64,000 nt of DNA. Source: VXYK01 sp965221585. Its GTDB lineage: Bacteria; Actinomycetota; Acidimicrobiia; Acidimicrobiales; Aldehydirespiratoraceae. The DNA is taken from the NCBI GenBank assembly GCA_965221585.1, contig OZ244898.1:868001-932000 (forward strand), in the 5' to 3' direction. The notes below the pieces were generated by a model, which worked only from the letters and a program-made list of their open reading frames with translations, was not told the DNA's origin and ran no database searches. The position numbers and the translations under genes are program-made. Of the stretch, positions 25,608 through 34,231 are shown piece after piece (position 1 is the first letter of the stretch; each line of letters opens with the position of its first letter).

Positions 25608-27378
25608 CGAGATCCGTTTCGCGCTCCGGCACGTAGCAGACGTGGACGCGCTGGCGAGTCTCGAAGGCTTCGAGCACACGGACCCCGAACTGGTCGACGG
25701 GCTCCTCGATGAGTCTGCCCGGTTCTTCGAGCAGGTTGTGGCACCCACAAACCGTGACGGCGACCTGGTCGGGTCGCAGCGCAACGAGGACGGCTCCGTA
25801 ACGGCCGCTCCGGGTCTCGCCAAGGTCTACGAGCAGCATGTGGCGGCCGGTTGGAACGGGGTCGCCATGCCCGCAGAGCACGGCGGTGGCGGCTTTCCGT
25901 GGCTTCTGGGTATTGCGGTTCAGGAGATGCTGGCGTCGGCCAACATGGGCTACTCATTGTGTCCGCTGCTGACCCAGGCGGCGATCGACGCGCTGCTCCA
26001 TCACGGTTCGGAATCCCAGCGGGAGACCTACCTGCCGAAGATGGTGACGGGGGAGTGGTCGGGCACCATGAACCTCACCGAGCCGCATGCGGGATCGGAT
26101 GTGGGTGCGTTGACCTGCAGGGCGCGTCCCCTCAGCGACGGCACCTACAGGATTACCGGTCAGAAGATCTTCATCACCTGGGGCGAGCATGACATGGCGC
26201 GCAACATCATCCATATGGTGCTCGCCCGCACTCCCGGAGCGCCTGCGGGCACTAGCGGCATCAGCTTGTTCATCGTCCCGAAATTCCTGGTCGGCGATGA
26301 CGGGTCGCTCGGCGAGCGCAACGATCTCCGCTGCGTGTCGATCGAGCACAAACTTGGAATCCACGCAAGCCCGACCTGCGTCATGGCCTTCGGCGACGAG
26401 GGCGGAGCGACGGGATACCTGGTCGGTGAGGAGAACTCCGGAATGTCGGCGATGTTCACGATGATGAACAACGCCCGACTGTCGGTTGGTCTTGAGGGAG
26501 TCGCGTTGGCGGAACGTTCCTATCAGCAGGCCCTCGAATATGCGCTGCAACGTCGGCAGGGGCGGGCGCTTGGGGCTCCCGCCGGTGAGTCATCGGTGAT
26601 TGTCGAGCATCCCGACGTCGCCAGGATGCTTCTTGATATGCGTTCGGCGATAGCGGCGATGCGAGGCCTCTGCTATCGCAACGCCGAGGCACTCGACTGG
26701 GCTGCGAGAGGCCCCGATGAGCAGTGCCGTACGCGGAACTCGGAGCGTGCCGCGTTGCTGACACCGTTGTCGAAGGCGTGGTGCACCGATCTCGGCTGTG
26801 AGCTCACCAGTGTCGGGATCCAGGTTCACGGCGGTATGGGCTACATCGAGGAGACGGGCGCGGCCCAGCATTTTCGTGACGCCCGTATCGCCCCGATCTA
26901 CGAGGGAACCAACGGCATTCAGGCGCTCGATCTGGTTGGTCGCAAGCTGCCGATGCGCGGCGGCGGAGTCGTGGCGGACCTGCTGGAATCGATTGCAGCC
27001 ACGGTTGAGTCCGCTGCTGCGTTCGCAGGGCTGAAGGCGGTTGCTGAACATCTCGGCGCCGCGCATTCTGCGACTGCGGCGGCGACCGAGTGGCTTCTCG
27101 AAAAGCTGCGTTCGGACAGGCCCGATGCGCTCGCCGGCGCCACCGCATATCTGGAGATGCTTGCAGTTACCACCGCCGGTCAGGCGCTCACCGACGGAGC
27201 AATCGCTGCCGCCGACAGGTCTGATCCGGCCCTCGGTGAGGATATGGCGACCGACCGAGCGGTTCTGGCCCGGTTCTTTGCGGCGAATCGGCTGGCGCGG
27301 GTCCCTGGAATGCTGTCGGCGGTGACGTCCGGCGCTGCCGACCTGCAAACCGCCAGAGACCGGTTGCTGACGCAATAG
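25582..27378 (+). CDS. Acyl-CoA dehydrogenase, large form (DmdC-like)
   Basis: A 598-residue FAD-dependent acyl-CoA dehydrogenase with an extra C-terminal domain, the size and layout of DmdC (3-methylmercaptopropionyl-CoA dehydrogenase) and related long forms. N-terminal AcdhN region, middle domain MNLTEPHAGSDVGAL with ITGQKIFITWGEHD, then QVHGGMGYIEETGAAQHFRDARIAPIYEGTNGIQ with the catalytic Glu in YEGTN. A substrate cannot be assigned. TACGCT lies 6 nt before the ATG, so leaderless translation is likely even though the start lies inside the BrkB gene. Confidence 0.88.
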   Translation: MTEYKAPLDEIRFALRHVADVDALASLEGFEHTDPELVDGLLDESARFFEQVVAPTNRDGDLVGSQRNEDGSVTAAPGLAKVYEQHVAAGWNGVAMPAEHGGGGFPWLLGIAVQEMLASANMGYSLCPLLTQAAIDALLHHGSESQRETYLPKMVTGEWSGTMNLTEPHAGSDVGALTCRARPLSDGTYRITGQKIFITWGEHDMARNIIHMVLARTPGAPAGTSGISLFIVPKFLVGDDGSLGERNDLRCVSIEHKLGIHASPTCVMAFGDEGGATGYLVGEENSGMSAMFTMMNNARLSVGLEGVALAERSYQQALEYALQRRQGRALGAPAGESSVIVEHPDVARMLLDMRSAIAAMRGLCYRNAEALDWAARGPDEQCRTRNSERAALLTPLSKAWCTDLGCELTSVGIQVHGGMGYIEETGAAQHFRDARIAPIYEGTNGIQALDLVGRKLPMRGGGVVADLLESIAATVESAAAFAGLKAVAEHLGAAHSATAAATEWLLEKLRSDRPDALAGATAYLEMLAVTTAGQALTDGAIAAADRSDPALGEDMATDRAVLARFFAANRLARVPGMLSAVTSGAADLQTARDRLLTQ

Positions 27379-27398
27379 CGCAATAGGCTACGCCTACC

Positions 27399-28322
27399 AT
27401 GTTCGTCGCTTCGATCCCGAGCCCGTCTCAGAGCTATCTGGAGATCGGTCCGTTGTCGATCCGGGTCTACGGGTTGATGATCGCGCTGGGCGTCATCGCC
27501 GCGGTCTGGCTCTCCCAGAGGCGCTGGGAGGCCCGCGGCGGCAGTCGTGACGATGTCACGTCCCTGGCTGTGTGGTGTGTGCCGGCGGGCCTCATCGGTT
27601 CTCGGGTCTACCATGTGCTCACCGACTGGCGGTTCGACGAGGGCTGGGCGGAGCCGTTCAAGCTGTGGGAGGGAGGTCTCGGCATTCCCGGGGGCATGGC
27701 CGCCGGAGTTCTGACCGGGGTCTGGATAATCCACCGCAGATCTTGGGACAGGCCCAATCTGATCGATGCGATCGTTCCGGGACTGCCCCTGGCCCAGGCG
27801 ATCGGACGCTGGGGGAACTGGTTCAATCAGGAACTCTTCGGCGGCCCCTCGGATCTCCCGTGGGCGCTGGAGATCGACGAACGGCATGCGGCGGCGAGCG
27901 GTTACAGCGGTGTCGAGACGTTTCACCCGACGTTCCTGTACGAGTCGTTGTGGAACTTCGGGTTGGTCCTGTTCCTCATCTGGGTCGACCGGACCAAGAA
28001 GCTGCGGGCCGGCGCGCTGCTGGCGGTCTACGCACTCGGTTACCTGCTGATTCGGCTATGGCTGGAGACCGTGCGGGTCGATCCGGCGACCGAGATTGCC
28101 GGGGTCCGGGTCAACATCTGGATGAGCGTCGTCGGGATCTTGATTGCTGCCGGTTGGTTGCTACTGCGTGGACGCCGCCCGCAAGACGATGCCCCGGAAG
28201 TCACCGGCGGCGACTCGGACGACGCCGCCGATGGTGACGAGCGACATGAACCTGGCGGAGAGACCGGACCGACCGACGCCGAGAGCGAGGTTCTCGGCGA
28301 GGACCGGAACCTTGGAGGCTGA
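27399..28322 (+). CDS. lgt: Prolipoprotein diacylglyceryl transferase
   Basis: A 307-residue multi-span membrane enzyme that attaches diacylglycerol to the lipobox Cys of prolipoproteins. The signature GRWGNWFNQELFGGP (near residue 145) is intact, as is VYHVLTDW and the HPTFLYESLWN segment. The tail after the last span is charged and probably disordered. It would act on the binding protein encoded at 2.4 kb. The following repair gene starts within about 10 bp, suggesting an operon. Confidence 0.95.
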   Translation: MFVASIPSPSQSYLEIGPLSIRVYGLMIALGVIAAVWLSQRRWEARGGSRDDVTSLAVWCVPAGLIGSRVYHVLTDWRFDEGWAEPFKLWEGGLGIPGGMAAGVLTGVWIIHRRSWDRPNLIDAIVPGLPLAQAIGRWGNWFNQELFGGPSDLPWALEIDERHAAASGYSGVETFHPTFLYESLWNFGLVLFLIWVDRTKKLRAGALLAVYALGYLLIRLWLETVRVDPATEIAGVRVNIWMSVVGILIAAGWLLLRGRRPQDDAPEVTGGDSDDAADGDERHEPGGETGPTDAESEVLGEDRNLGG

Positions 28323-28332
28323 AGCCGCCGAG

Positions 28333-28635
28333 GTGGGTGAACGCTCGGGTTGGACAAGATTCGAGACCGACGTCTTAGCTGTGCTGGAGCGTCTCGGTGA
28401 GGGTGATGTCGTGACCTACGGCGAGGTTGCGGCCGAGGCGGGTCATCCCGGAGCGGCCCGTGCCGTCGGATCGCTGCTGAGCCGTCTGTCCGACGCTGGA
28501 CTCTGCTGGTGGCGGGTCGTAACGGCCACTGGCCGGTTGGCGCCCGACTGCGAGCAGGAACAGGCAGAGCGGCTGCGCGCGGAGGGTGTCGAAGTCGTCG
28601 ACGGACGTGTCCGAGGGTTGTCCCGCTACCCTTGA
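28333..28635 (+). CDS. Alkyltransferase-like protein (MGMT-fold, no catalytic Cys)
   Basis: About 100 residues of the O6-alkylguanine-DNA alkyltransferase DNA-binding domain: FETDVLAVLERLGEGDVVTYGEVAAEAG, then GAARAVGSLLS and LCWWRVVTATGRLAPD. The catalytic PCHRV of true alkyltransferases is replaced by CWWRV, with Trp at the Cys position, as in ATL proteins. Those bind alkylated guanine and hand it to nucleotide excision repair. Start is uncertain: GTG 28333, TTG 28312 or ATG 28246 inside lgt. Confidence 0.8.
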   Translation: MGERSGWTRFETDVLAVLERLGEGDVVTYGEVAAEAGHPGAARAVGSLLSRLSDAGLCWWRVVTATGRLAPDCEQEQAERLRAEGVEVVDGRVRGLSRYP

Positions 28636-28642
28636 ACGGGTA

Positions 28643-29839
28643 ATGGCGCTTTCCGAATCATCCTCTTTCACGGACTTGGGCCTGCGCCACGAGATTGTCG
28701 AGGTGCTTGCCCGCAGAGGGATCCGCTCTCCCTTTCCTGTGCAGGAACTGACGATCCCCGATGCGCTCGCGGGGCGTGATGTCTGCGGCAAAGCCAAGAC
28801 GGGTTCGGGCAAGACACTCGCCTTCGGTCTTCCGGTGCTCCAGTGCATGCGCCGAGCCCGCCCCAAGTTCCCGACGGGACTGGTCCTGGTTCCGACTCGT
28901 GAACTGGCCAGCCAGGTGCGCGATGAACTGGCCCCAGCGGGCAAGGCCGTGAGTCGGAAGGTGCTGGCTGTCTACGGGGGCGCCCCGATCGAGAAGCAGA
29001 TCGAAAGGTTGCAATCAGGGATCGATCTCGTGGTCGCGACACCGGGCCGGATGATCGACTTGATCGAGCGCGAGGCGATCTCTGTTGAGGGCGTGGCCCA
29101 CGTGGTCGTTGACGAGGCGGACCGGATGGCAGACATGGGGTTCCTTCCCCAGGTCGAGTGGATCCTGCGCAACGTGCGTTCGGACCGCCAGACGCTGCTC
29201 TTCTCGGCGACGCTCGACGGTGTGGTCAACTCGTTGATCCGTCGATATCAGCACGATCCGGTGATGCACGAGGTGGTCGAGCCGGAGATCACCGTGAAGG
29301 AGATGACCCATCGCTTCGTTGCGGTCCACAAGATGGACAAGGCGAAGGTGGCTGCCGCTATCGCCCGTTCCGCGGACCGTACGATCATGTTCACGAGCAC
29401 CAAGGTGATGGCCGACCGGCTCGCCCGTGATCTCGCGCAGAGCGGTGTGAAAGCGGCTGCGATCCATGGGGACCTCCGCCAGAGCAACAGGGAGAAGTCG
29501 CTGCGGGACTTCGCCAACGGCAAACTCAGGGCTCTGGTCGCTACCGACGTGGCCGCGCGGGGAATCCATGTCGACGACATCGACATTGTGCTCCACTACG
29601 ACCCGCCCTCGGACCACAAGACCTATCTGCATCGCGCCGGTCGCACTGCCCGTGCGGGCGGAACCGGGCTGGTCGTCACGCTGTCAGTCTGGGACGAGGA
29701 GTTGGAGATCAAACGGCTCCAGAAGCGGATCGACGTGGTCTCGCCGTTGACCGAGATGTTCTCCAACGACGAGCGGCTCGCCGATCTGGCCGCGTGGGAC
29801 CCGACCGCTGTCGACTCCACCGCTGGCAATAGTGGTTGA
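28643..29839 (+). CDS. DEAD-box RNA helicase
   Basis: A 398-residue ATP-dependent RNA helicase of minimal size. Q motif SFTDLGLRHEIVEVLARRG...PFPVQ, Walker A AKTGSGKT, PTRELA, DEAD (VVDEADRMADMGF), SAT, and HRAGRTARAGG are all present. No C-terminal RNA-binding extension, so it is shorter than DeaD or RhlE. ATG at 28643, just after the repair gene stop. Likely involved in ribosome assembly or RNA turnover. Confidence 0.93.
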   Translation: MALSESSSFTDLGLRHEIVEVLARRGIRSPFPVQELTIPDALAGRDVCGKAKTGSGKTLAFGLPVLQCMRRARPKFPTGLVLVPTRELASQVRDELAPAGKAVSRKVLAVYGGAPIEKQIERLQSGIDLVVATPGRMIDLIEREAISVEGVAHVVVDEADRMADMGFLPQVEWILRNVRSDRQTLLFSATLDGVVNSLIRRYQHDPVMHEVVEPEITVKEMTHRFVAVHKMDKAKVAAAIARSADRTIMFTSTKVMADRLARDLAQSGVKAAAIHGDLRQSNREKSLRDFANGKLRALVATDVAARGIHVDDIDIVLHYDPPSDHKTYLHRAGRTARAGGTGLVVTLSVWDEELEIKRLQKRIDVVSPLTEMFSNDERLADLAAWDPTAVDSTAGNSG

Positions 29840-29872
29840 CGTTCGGTTGATGCCGACCGGTAGAGTATGTAG

Positions 29873-29982
29873 TCAACATTAAGAGTGATTCGCGCAGCGC
29901 AACCCCGGTTGAGTTGTTCGTTTCCGGCAACCTGGGATCGGATGCCCAAGGTGCCCCGCCCGCTCAGGCGGGAATGTGGCTT
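29873..29982 (+). promoter_or_regulatory. SAM-I/SAM-IV superfamily riboswitch
   Basis: The order of conserved blocks matches actinobacterial SAM-IV aptamers as I recall them: AAGAGTG, then AGCGCAACCCCGG, CCGGCAACC and GGTGCCCCG. ACATT (29876-29880) can pair with AATGT (29973-29977) as the closing stem, and CCCGCC/GGCGGG (29955-29972) forms an inner hairpin. A TAGAGT -10 at 29861-29866 lies just upstream. A later hairpin CCGG-CAAAA-CCGG (30012-30024) may be part of the expression platform. The gene below is metX, as expected for SAM feedback. Confidence 0.75.
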
Positions 29983-30061
29983 CGGCTCTTTGAGGCGTCG
30001 CAACAAAGTGTCCGGCAAAACCGGTCGCCAAGGGCAACGGAAGGCACCGACGAGATCAACA

Positions 30062-31276
30062 GTGCACGACCCCGACCACCGCCCATTGCGTTACGACCCC
30101 ACTGAACGGTTCGCGCCCAACCTTGTCGCCTCCGGTGCTTGGCGTCCCGGCGATCCGGTGGGGCAGCGGCGATTCATGACGATCACCGACGGTCGCCCGT
30201 TCGCTCTGGAGGCCGGGGGCAGGCTCGAGGAGATCACCTTGGCCTATGAGACCTGGGGTGAACTCAACGCGGACGGTTCGAACGCCGTGCTCGTCTGCCA
30301 TGCTCTGACCGGCGATTCCCATGCGGCCGGTCCGATCTCGCCGGGGCATGTGAGCGACGGCTGGTGGGATGAGTTCATCGGGCCCCAAAAGGCGATCGAC
30401 ACGGATCGTTGGTTCGTGGTCTGCGCCAACGTCCTGGGGGGTTGTCAGGGAAGCACCGGTCCGTCGAGCGACATGCCGGGCGAGGATCGGCCCTATGCGG
30501 CGCGGTTTCCCCAGGTCACGATCCGTGACATGGTCCGAACTCAGCGTCGGCTCGCTGATCGGCTGGGTGTCGGCAAGTGGCTCGCGGTCGTCGGTGGTTC
30601 GCTCGGCGGTATGCAGGTCCTCGAATGGGGCGTGATGTTCGGTGACCGGGTCCGGCTGTTGATGCCGGTCGCGACCTGCGCGGCTGCGAGCCCTCAACAG
30701 ATCGCGCTGAGCGCGGTTGAACGGTTGGCGATCGTCAACGACCCGCTGTTCAACAACGGCGACTATTACGACGCTCCTGCGGGGAAGGGACCGTGGGCGG
30801 GTCTGGCTCTGGCACGCGAGATCTCACAGATCACCTATCGGACATCGGAGGTGTTCGATCGGCGTTTCGGCCGTCAGCACCTCGATCAGCGCAACGAGTT
30901 CGAACACTGGGGCCGCTATCAGGTGGAGTCGTACCTGGATCATCACGGCCAGAAGCTGGTTCGCCGCTTCGATGCCAACACCTTCCTGGTGTTGAGCAAG
31001 GCGATGGACCTCCACGACATAGGTCGGGGCCGTGGCGGGATCAAGGCCGCGTTCTCGAGGCTGTCGAGTCCGGTGTTCACCGCTTCGATCACTTCAGACA
31101 TCCTCTATCCCCCGTACCAGCAGGCAGCGATGCGCGACGATGTGGTCTCGGTGGGCGGGCGCTGCGACTACCACATTCTCGACAGCCCAGAGGGCCACGA
31201 CGGATTCCTGCTCGAGTCAACGCTGTTGGGTCCTTTGATCCACGATGCCATCGCCGAAACTGAAGCATCGGCGTGA
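30062..31276 (+). CDS. metX: Homoserine O-acetyltransferase
   Basis: A 404-residue alpha/beta hydrolase-fold enzyme that activates homoserine for methionine synthesis. Catalytic Ser in GGSLGGMQVLEW, Asp in TSDILYPPYQQ, His in EGHDGFLLES; GCQGSTGPSS is the family's oxyanion region. GTG at 30062 gives a family-like N-terminus; the open frame upstream is the riboswitch leader. The stop overlaps the next gene as GTGA. Acetyl versus succinyl donor cannot be decided from sequence alone. Confidence 0.92.
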   Translation: MHDPDHRPLRYDPTERFAPNLVASGAWRPGDPVGQRRFMTITDGRPFALEAGGRLEEITLAYETWGELNADGSNAVLVCHALTGDSHAAGPISPGHVSDGWWDEFIGPQKAIDTDRWFVVCANVLGGCQGSTGPSSDMPGEDRPYAARFPQVTIRDMVRTQRRLADRLGVGKWLAVVGGSLGGMQVLEWGVMFGDRVRLLMPVATCAAASPQQIALSAVERLAIVNDPLFNNGDYYDAPAGKGPWAGLALAREISQITYRTSEVFDRRFGRQHLDQRNEFEHWGRYQVESYLDHHGQKLVRRFDANTFLVLSKAMDLHDIGRGRGGIKAAFSRLSSPVFTASITSDILYPPYQQAAMRDDVVSVGGRCDYHILDSPEGHDGFLLESTLLGPLIHDAIAETEASA

Positions 31277-32460
31277 CCCAGCACCCGACCGTCGATCCCG
31301 ACTATGACGCTCGCACCGTTGCGGTGAGGGCCGGCCGGGTCCACAACGACACCGCGCTGGCCCCGCTGCTGTGGGCCAGCAGTGCGTTCGTGGCCGACGG
31401 TTTCGACCATGCCCGGCAGCTGGCCGGCGATACCACCGACCCGAGGTTCTATGGGAGAAACTCCAACCCGACTGTGTCGGACTTCGAGCACGCCATGGCG
31501 GAACTCGAGGGTGCTGAGGCGTCGAGGGCGTTCGCCTCGGGGATGGGCGCTATGAGCGCGGTCGTGTTGGCGTTGTGTTCGTCGGGGGACCACATCGTCG
31601 CCCAGTCACAGATCTATTCGCACACGCAGATGCTGCTGCAGGCGGTGTGCCCGCGTTTCGGTATCGACGTCAGCTTCGTCGACGGCACTGCCCCCGGAGC
31701 GTTCGCGGATGCGGTGGTACCGGGAAAGACCACGCTCGTGCTGGCGGAATCGCCGGCCAACCCGAAGCTCGCTCTCGTCGACCTCGAGCTGCTCGGAACC
31801 GTGAAGGGGCCTGTGACTGTCGTCGATTCGACGTTCGCCACACCGATCGCGCAGCGGCCCTTGGAGTACGGCGTGGACCTTGTAGTTCACTCGGCCACCA
31901 AGGCGATCGCGGGCCACAACGACGCGATCCTCGGGGTGGTGTCGGGGAGCGAGGAGTTGATCGCCTGGATCCGGGGCTTCGCCATCCTGGCCGGCGCAAC
32001 TGCGTCGCCTTTCGACGCACTCAACGGTTTGCGGGGAATTCGGACGCTGCCCATCCGTGTTCAACAGCAGACCGAGACGGCGACAGCGTTGGCGACGATG
32101 CTGGAGTCGCATCCGGCGGTGAAGGCAGTGTTCTACCCGGGCCTGGAGTCGCACCCTCAATATGAGGTGGCTAAGCGACAACTCGATCTGCCCGGTGGAC
32201 TCATCACGTTCGATCTCGCGGGCGGTCTTGAAGCGGCTGGGAGATTCATCGACCGCTTACGACTGGTACAGCGGGCCACCTCCCTGGGCGGTCCTGAGAC
32301 GCTGGTTACCCATCCGGTGACGACCACCCATCTCGGGCTGTTGGAATCCGAACTTGCGACCGCCGGTATCGAGGATGGGACTATCCGGATCTCTTGTGGG
32401 TTGGAGCACGCCGATGACCTCATCGCAGACCTGACCCGAGCGCTCGCTCCCTGTTCCTGA
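31273..32460 (+). CDS. Cys/Met-metabolism PLP enzyme (O-acetylhomoserine sulfhydrylase or cystathionine gamma-synthase)
   Basis: A 395-residue PLP enzyme of the gamma-replacement family. RFYGRNSNPTVSDFE, ASGMGAMSAVV, and the PLP lysine in VVHSATKAIAGHND are in the usual places, with SLGGPETLVTHP and RISCGLEHADDLIADL at the end. Translationally coupled to metX, so it uses O-acylhomoserine to make homocysteine or cystathionine. Both genes should respond to the SAM riboswitch. Confidence 0.9.
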   Translation: MTQHPTVDPDYDARTVAVRAGRVHNDTALAPLLWASSAFVADGFDHARQLAGDTTDPRFYGRNSNPTVSDFEHAMAELEGAEASRAFASGMGAMSAVVLALCSSGDHIVAQSQIYSHTQMLLQAVCPRFGIDVSFVDGTAPGAFADAVVPGKTTLVLAESPANPKLALVDLELLGTVKGPVTVVDSTFATPIAQRPLEYGVDLVVHSATKAIAGHNDAILGVVSGSEELIAWIRGFAILAGATASPFDALNGLRGIRTLPIRVQQQTETATALATMLESHPAVKAVFYPGLESHPQYEVAKRQLDLPGGLITFDLAGGLEAAGRFIDRLRLVQRATSLGGPETLVTHPVTTTHLGLLESELATAGIEDGTIRISCGLEHADDLIADLTRALAPCS

Positions 32461-32491
32461 GCGTCGGCCTGCCGTGTCTGGTTGACGGGCT

Positions 32492-32857
32492 ATGGCCGAT
32501 ACCGTCAACCGGATGAAATGGGTCCGGACGGGCGCGGTGGCACTGGTGATTGCCGGTGCGGTGCTGTCCGCGGGTGTTGCGGCTGCTCAAGAAGATGACA
32601 ACGGGCCGACGATCAGCCCGGTCGCCCAGACCGAGGGTGAGGTGGACGGTTCCGAAGAAATCGACTTCGACAAGAACCAGGCTGGTATCGACCGGGCCCG
32701 TCGAATACTGATCGCGATCGCCGTTTTGATGACGGTCCTGCTCGTTGCGTACTGGTGGCACACGATCCCGTCTCGTAGGTTGCGGATCGCGACCAAACGG
32801 CTCGCCGACCATCGGGCGAGGATCGAGACGGGCGACCCAGCCCGCAAGGCCGACTGA
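32492..32857 (+). CDS. Small membrane protein of unknown function
   Basis: A 121-residue protein with an N-terminal hydrophobic signal or anchor (VRTGAVALVIAGAVLSAGVAAA), an acidic periplasmic stretch, a second span (ILIAIAVLMTVLLVAYWW) and a basic cytoplasmic tail. Not recognised. Start may be ATG 32492 or ATG 32513; the second lies 7 nt after TACCGT. It follows the met operon by about 30 bp. Confidence 0.6.
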   Translation: MADTVNRMKWVRTGAVALVIAGAVLSAGVAAAQEDDNGPTISPVAQTEGEVDGSEEIDFDKNQAGIDRARRILIAIAVLMTVLLVAYWWHTIPSRRLRIATKRLADHRARIETGDPARKAD

Positions 32858-32899
32858 CTGGGGCTAGTGTCGCGCGCGGCGTGCGGGTTACGGTTGGGC

Positions 32900-33133
32900 A
32901 TGGCAGAAGGACTTGATCTCGACGCAATGCTGGAACGTTTCCGCGACCGGGCGGAGGCGGTGAAGAAGCGCAACCTTCCTCCTGTGGGTGGTGAGGAACG
33001 TCAGCTCTTCATTGCCCAAGCCCAGGCCGATTATCAGGACTTCGCCATTATCGGCGACGCTGAAGCTTCCTTGGACGACGGAATTCTCACCCTCACGATC
33101 GACCTCCGCCCCCCGACCGCCGAAGAGGACTGA
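32900..33133 (+). CDS. Small acidic protein of unknown function
   Basis: A 77-residue protein, MAEGLDLDAMLERFRDRAEA..., with a helical first half and a beta-rich acidic second half (DFAIIGDAEASLDDGILTL). Not recognised. ATG at 32900 lies 5 nt after TACGGT with no ribosome site, again suggesting leaderless translation. The stop is 1 nt before the next gene start, so it is co-transcribed with the oxidoreductase. Confidence 0.6.
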   Translation: MAEGLDLDAMLERFRDRAEAVKKRNLPPVGGEERQLFIAQAQADYQDFAIIGDAEASLDDGILTLTIDLRPPTAEED

Positions 33134-33134
33134 C

Positions 33135-34211
33135 ATGCCGCAGATGAATGAGCTCGGATTCTATACGTTGGCGGGAGCACCCGAATCGCCCCGCGAACTG
33201 CTTGACGAGGTGCGCCAAGCCGAGGCGATGGACATCGGTTCGGTGTTCGTCAGCGAGCGTTTGAGCATCAAGGAGGCGGTTGTCCAGTCCGGCGCCGCCA
33301 GCGCAATATCTGAGCGTATGGGTGTGGCCACCGGCGCTACCAACCACCACCTCAGGCATCCGGCGGTGACCGCGGCTTTCGCGATGACCATGCACAAGCT
33401 GACCGAGGGGCGGTTCTGTCTTGGTCTCGGCCGGGGCATCACCTTGTTGTCCCAGGCCTTCGGTCTGCGTCCGATCACCACGGCTCAGATGGAGGACTTC
33501 GTGGGCCTGATGCGTCGACTCTGGGCGGGCGAGTCGATCTTCGGGCACGACGGTCCCGCCGGCAGCTATCCCTATCTGTCGCTGCGTACCACGGCCAGCG
33601 AGCATATTCCGATGGCGTTGACCGCTTTCGGCCCGAACTCTCTGGCTCTTGGCGGGCGTTGCTTCGATGCGGTGGTGCTCCACACGTTCTTCACCGATGA
33701 GACCACAGCGAGGGTCACGGCCGCGGTCAAACAGGCCGCGGAGCAGGCGGGCCGTGATCCGAACGCGGTGCGTGTCTGGTCCTGCTTCGCGACGATCGGC
33801 GATCACCTTGAGGAGGATGTGCGTTTGAAGAAGACCGTCGGGCGCATGGCCACCTACCTCCAGGGTTACGGCGACCTGCTGGTCCGCACCAACAATTGGG
33901 ATCCAGCGGTGCTTGAACGTTTCAGAGCGGATCCCCTCATCGCCGAGTTCCAGGGCGGGATAGACGAGGTGGCCACTACCGAACAACTCGAACACATTGC
34001 CGAGTTGATCCCCGAGGAGTGGCTCGCACCGGCGGCCACGGGCAGTCCCGCCCAATGCGTTGGGAAGATCCGCGGCCAGTTTGATCTGGGCTGTGACGGG
34101 GTGATTATGCACGGGGCGAGCCCCGATCAGCTGCGTCCGATCGTCGACGAGTACACCCGTACCCGCCCGACTGGTGTTTTCGATCACCTCGCCGCCAACC
34201 CCGGAGCGTGA
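33135..34211 (+). CDS. LLM-class F420-type oxidoreductase
   Basis: A 358-residue luciferase-fold oxidoreductase. ELGFYTLAGAPESPRELLDEV begins the protein, with SVFVSERLSIKEA, FCLGLGRGI and CDGVIMHGASPDQL later. Actinomycete relatives are mostly F420-dependent; cofactor and substrate here are inferred only. It starts 1 nt after the small acidic protein's stop. Different from the luciferase-like genes at 40 and 34232. Confidence 0.82.
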   Translation: MPQMNELGFYTLAGAPESPRELLDEVRQAEAMDIGSVFVSERLSIKEAVVQSGAASAISERMGVATGATNHHLRHPAVTAAFAMTMHKLTEGRFCLGLGRGITLLSQAFGLRPITTAQMEDFVGLMRRLWAGESIFGHDGPAGSYPYLSLRTTASEHIPMALTAFGPNSLALGGRCFDAVVLHTFFTDETTARVTAAVKQAAEQAGRDPNAVRVWSCFATIGDHLEEDVRLKKTVGRMATYLQGYGDLLVRTNNWDPAVLERFRADPLIAEFQGGIDEVATTEQLEHIAELIPEEWLAPAATGSPAQCVGKIRGQFDLGCDGVIMHGASPDQLRPIVDEYTRTRPTGVFDHLAANPGA

Positions 34212-34231
34212 ATCGCTGCAACGCCGCAGGG

